A stretch of 64,000 nt of DNA from JBCCTX01 sp964468435 (GTDB lineage Bacteria > Bacteroidota > Bacteroidia > J057), in assembly GCA_964468435.1 (NCBI GenBank), contig CAYXVE010000005.1, positions 62,001-126,000 on the forward strand, given 5' to 3'. The notes beneath the pieces were generated by a model. It ran no database searches. It had not been told where the DNA came from and saw only the letters and a program-made list of their open reading frames with translations. Positions 63,532-64,000 of the stretch are shown here, piece by piece. Numbering within the stretch: the stretch's first letter is position 1; every line of letters begins with the position of its first letter. The position numbers and the translations under genes are program-made.

Positions 63532-64000
63532 ATGCGTATTTTATTTACTTGCTGCTATTTATTCTTCGGCATACTTGTGTCCGGATTAATCGGTTGCCAA
63601 CCTGATCCTGAGGAAACATCTTCTTCCCGGCCCAACATACTATTTATCATGTCGGATGATCATACTTCCCAGGCCTGGGGTGTATATGGCTCTATCCTGG
63701 ACTCTGTCATTGACAATCCCCATATCCGACGATTGGTTGATGAAGGCTGCCTGTTGAGAAACAGTTTCTGTACCAACTCCATCTGTGTGCCTAGCAGGGC
63801 AACCATCCTTACTGGACAATACAGTCATCAAAACCGCGTATATACGCTTTCCGATCCTTTGCCCCCCGAACGAAACCATGTTGCCAAACACCTTCAACAA
63901 GCTGGCTATCACACGGCTATTATCGGTAAATGGCATTTGAAAGAACGTCCTGCAGGCTTCGACCACTACAATGTTCTTCCCGGTCAAGGAAGATATCACG
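63532..64000 (+). CDS. Sulfatase lipoprotein (3' part outside window)
   Basis: 156 codons seen, open to the right edge. Lipobox LIGC (Cys22), then RPNILFIMSDDHTSQAWG with metal-binding Asp residues. The sulfatase signature SICVPSRATILTG has Cys85, which would be converted to formylglycine by an anaerobic or aerobic maturase. IGKWHLKERPAGFD follows as usual. It removes sulfate from sulfated polysaccharides or small esters. No SusC/D neighbours are visible. Confidence 0.92.
   Translation, partial: MRILFTCCYLFFGILVSGLIGCQPDPEETSSSRPNILFIMSDDHTSQAWGVYGSILDSVIDNPHIRRLVDEGCLLRNSFCTNSICVPSRATILTGQYSHQNRVYTLSDPLPPERNHVAKHLQQAGYHTAIIGKWHLKERPAGFDHYNVLPGQGRYH

Noticed and set aside
1..64000. CRISPR arrays, rRNA, tRNA, intact IS elements
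   Set aside because: Looked for regular short repeats, conserved rRNA segments, T-arm GGTTCGAnTCC patterns and transposase motifs; none found by eye.

Overview
The window comes from a member of the Bacteroidota. The evidence is gliding-motility genes gldF and gldG, a PorD-type type IX secretion (T9SS) protein, several proteins with T9SS C-terminal sorting domains, Bacteroidota-style promoters (TAnnTTTG at -7), few Shine-Dalgarno sites, and a two-gene ECF sigma/anti-sigma unit. The PorD, BNR/sortilin-like and sulfatase genes, together with an estimated 40-45% G+C, would suit an environmental (perhaps marine or activated-sludge, Saprospirales-like) lineage. The genus is not decidable from the sequence. 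No rRNA, tRNA, CRISPR array or intact insertion sequence was seen.

Layout. 1-4.8 kb: a secreted-protein locus on the minus strand. Its centre is a protein joining a beta/gamma-crystallin domain to a cholesterol-dependent-cytolysin-like (CDC-like) pore-forming module, flanked on both sides by two paralogous small secreted proteins. 5-12.4 kb: a helix-hairpin-helix-like protein, an M1 aminopeptidase coupled to an aminopeptidase P, a broken NlpC/P60-like gene, and gldF-gldG. 12.6-15.1 kb: housekeeping genes (XTP/dITP pyrophosphatase, uridine kinase, a lipoprotein). 15.3-16.4 kb: the broken tail of a glucan phosphorylase gene and a CBS-domain protein. 16.4-23.1 kb: an ECF sigma/anti-sigma pair divergent from two tandem DUF4331 genes and a TPR lipoprotein. 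23.2-27.5 kb: an EamA exporter, a highly structured 0.7 kb intergenic stretch, a two-domain VOC protein and an acyltransferase.

27.5-30.1 kb is an accessory patch. It holds a truncated ATPase gene, a protein with the LSGC...His signature of CNF1/BLF1-type toxin deamidases, a decayed T9SS-sorted gene, and a YopT-like (C58) cysteine-protease candidate. Neither toxin-like protein has a signal peptide. Next comes sbcD, without sbcC and with an internal G+C spike.

31.4-45 kb is largely envelope biogenesis: PlsC, three tandem Skp/OmpH chaperones, BamA and UppS in one run, then a BioD/DRTGG ATPase, a response regulator, an OmpA-domain protein, a GT-C-like membrane protein, an LptF/G permease and BamD. 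45-55.7 kb is core: rpoZ-coaBC-porD-scpA, a low-molecular-weight phosphatase, a Nudix hydrolase, MltG, a VanZ protein, the 2-oxoglutarate dehydrogenase E2 and a methyltransferase. 55.7-64 kb holds a BNR/sortilin-like protein, a DNRLRE T9SS protein, a broken polysaccharide deacetylase, a Wzx-like flippase, a glycosyltransferase and the start of a sulfatase lipoprotein.

Recurring themes are outer-membrane and secretion biogenesis, a striking number of gene remnants (five clear ones), and a dispersed family of intergenic hairpins sharing a GGAAGTC / GACTTCC stem. The most novel parts are the crystallin-CDC fusion with its paralogous neighbours, the CNF1-like and YopT-like pair, and two candidate non-coding RNAs (about 24.35-24.70 kb and 51.72-51.80 kb).
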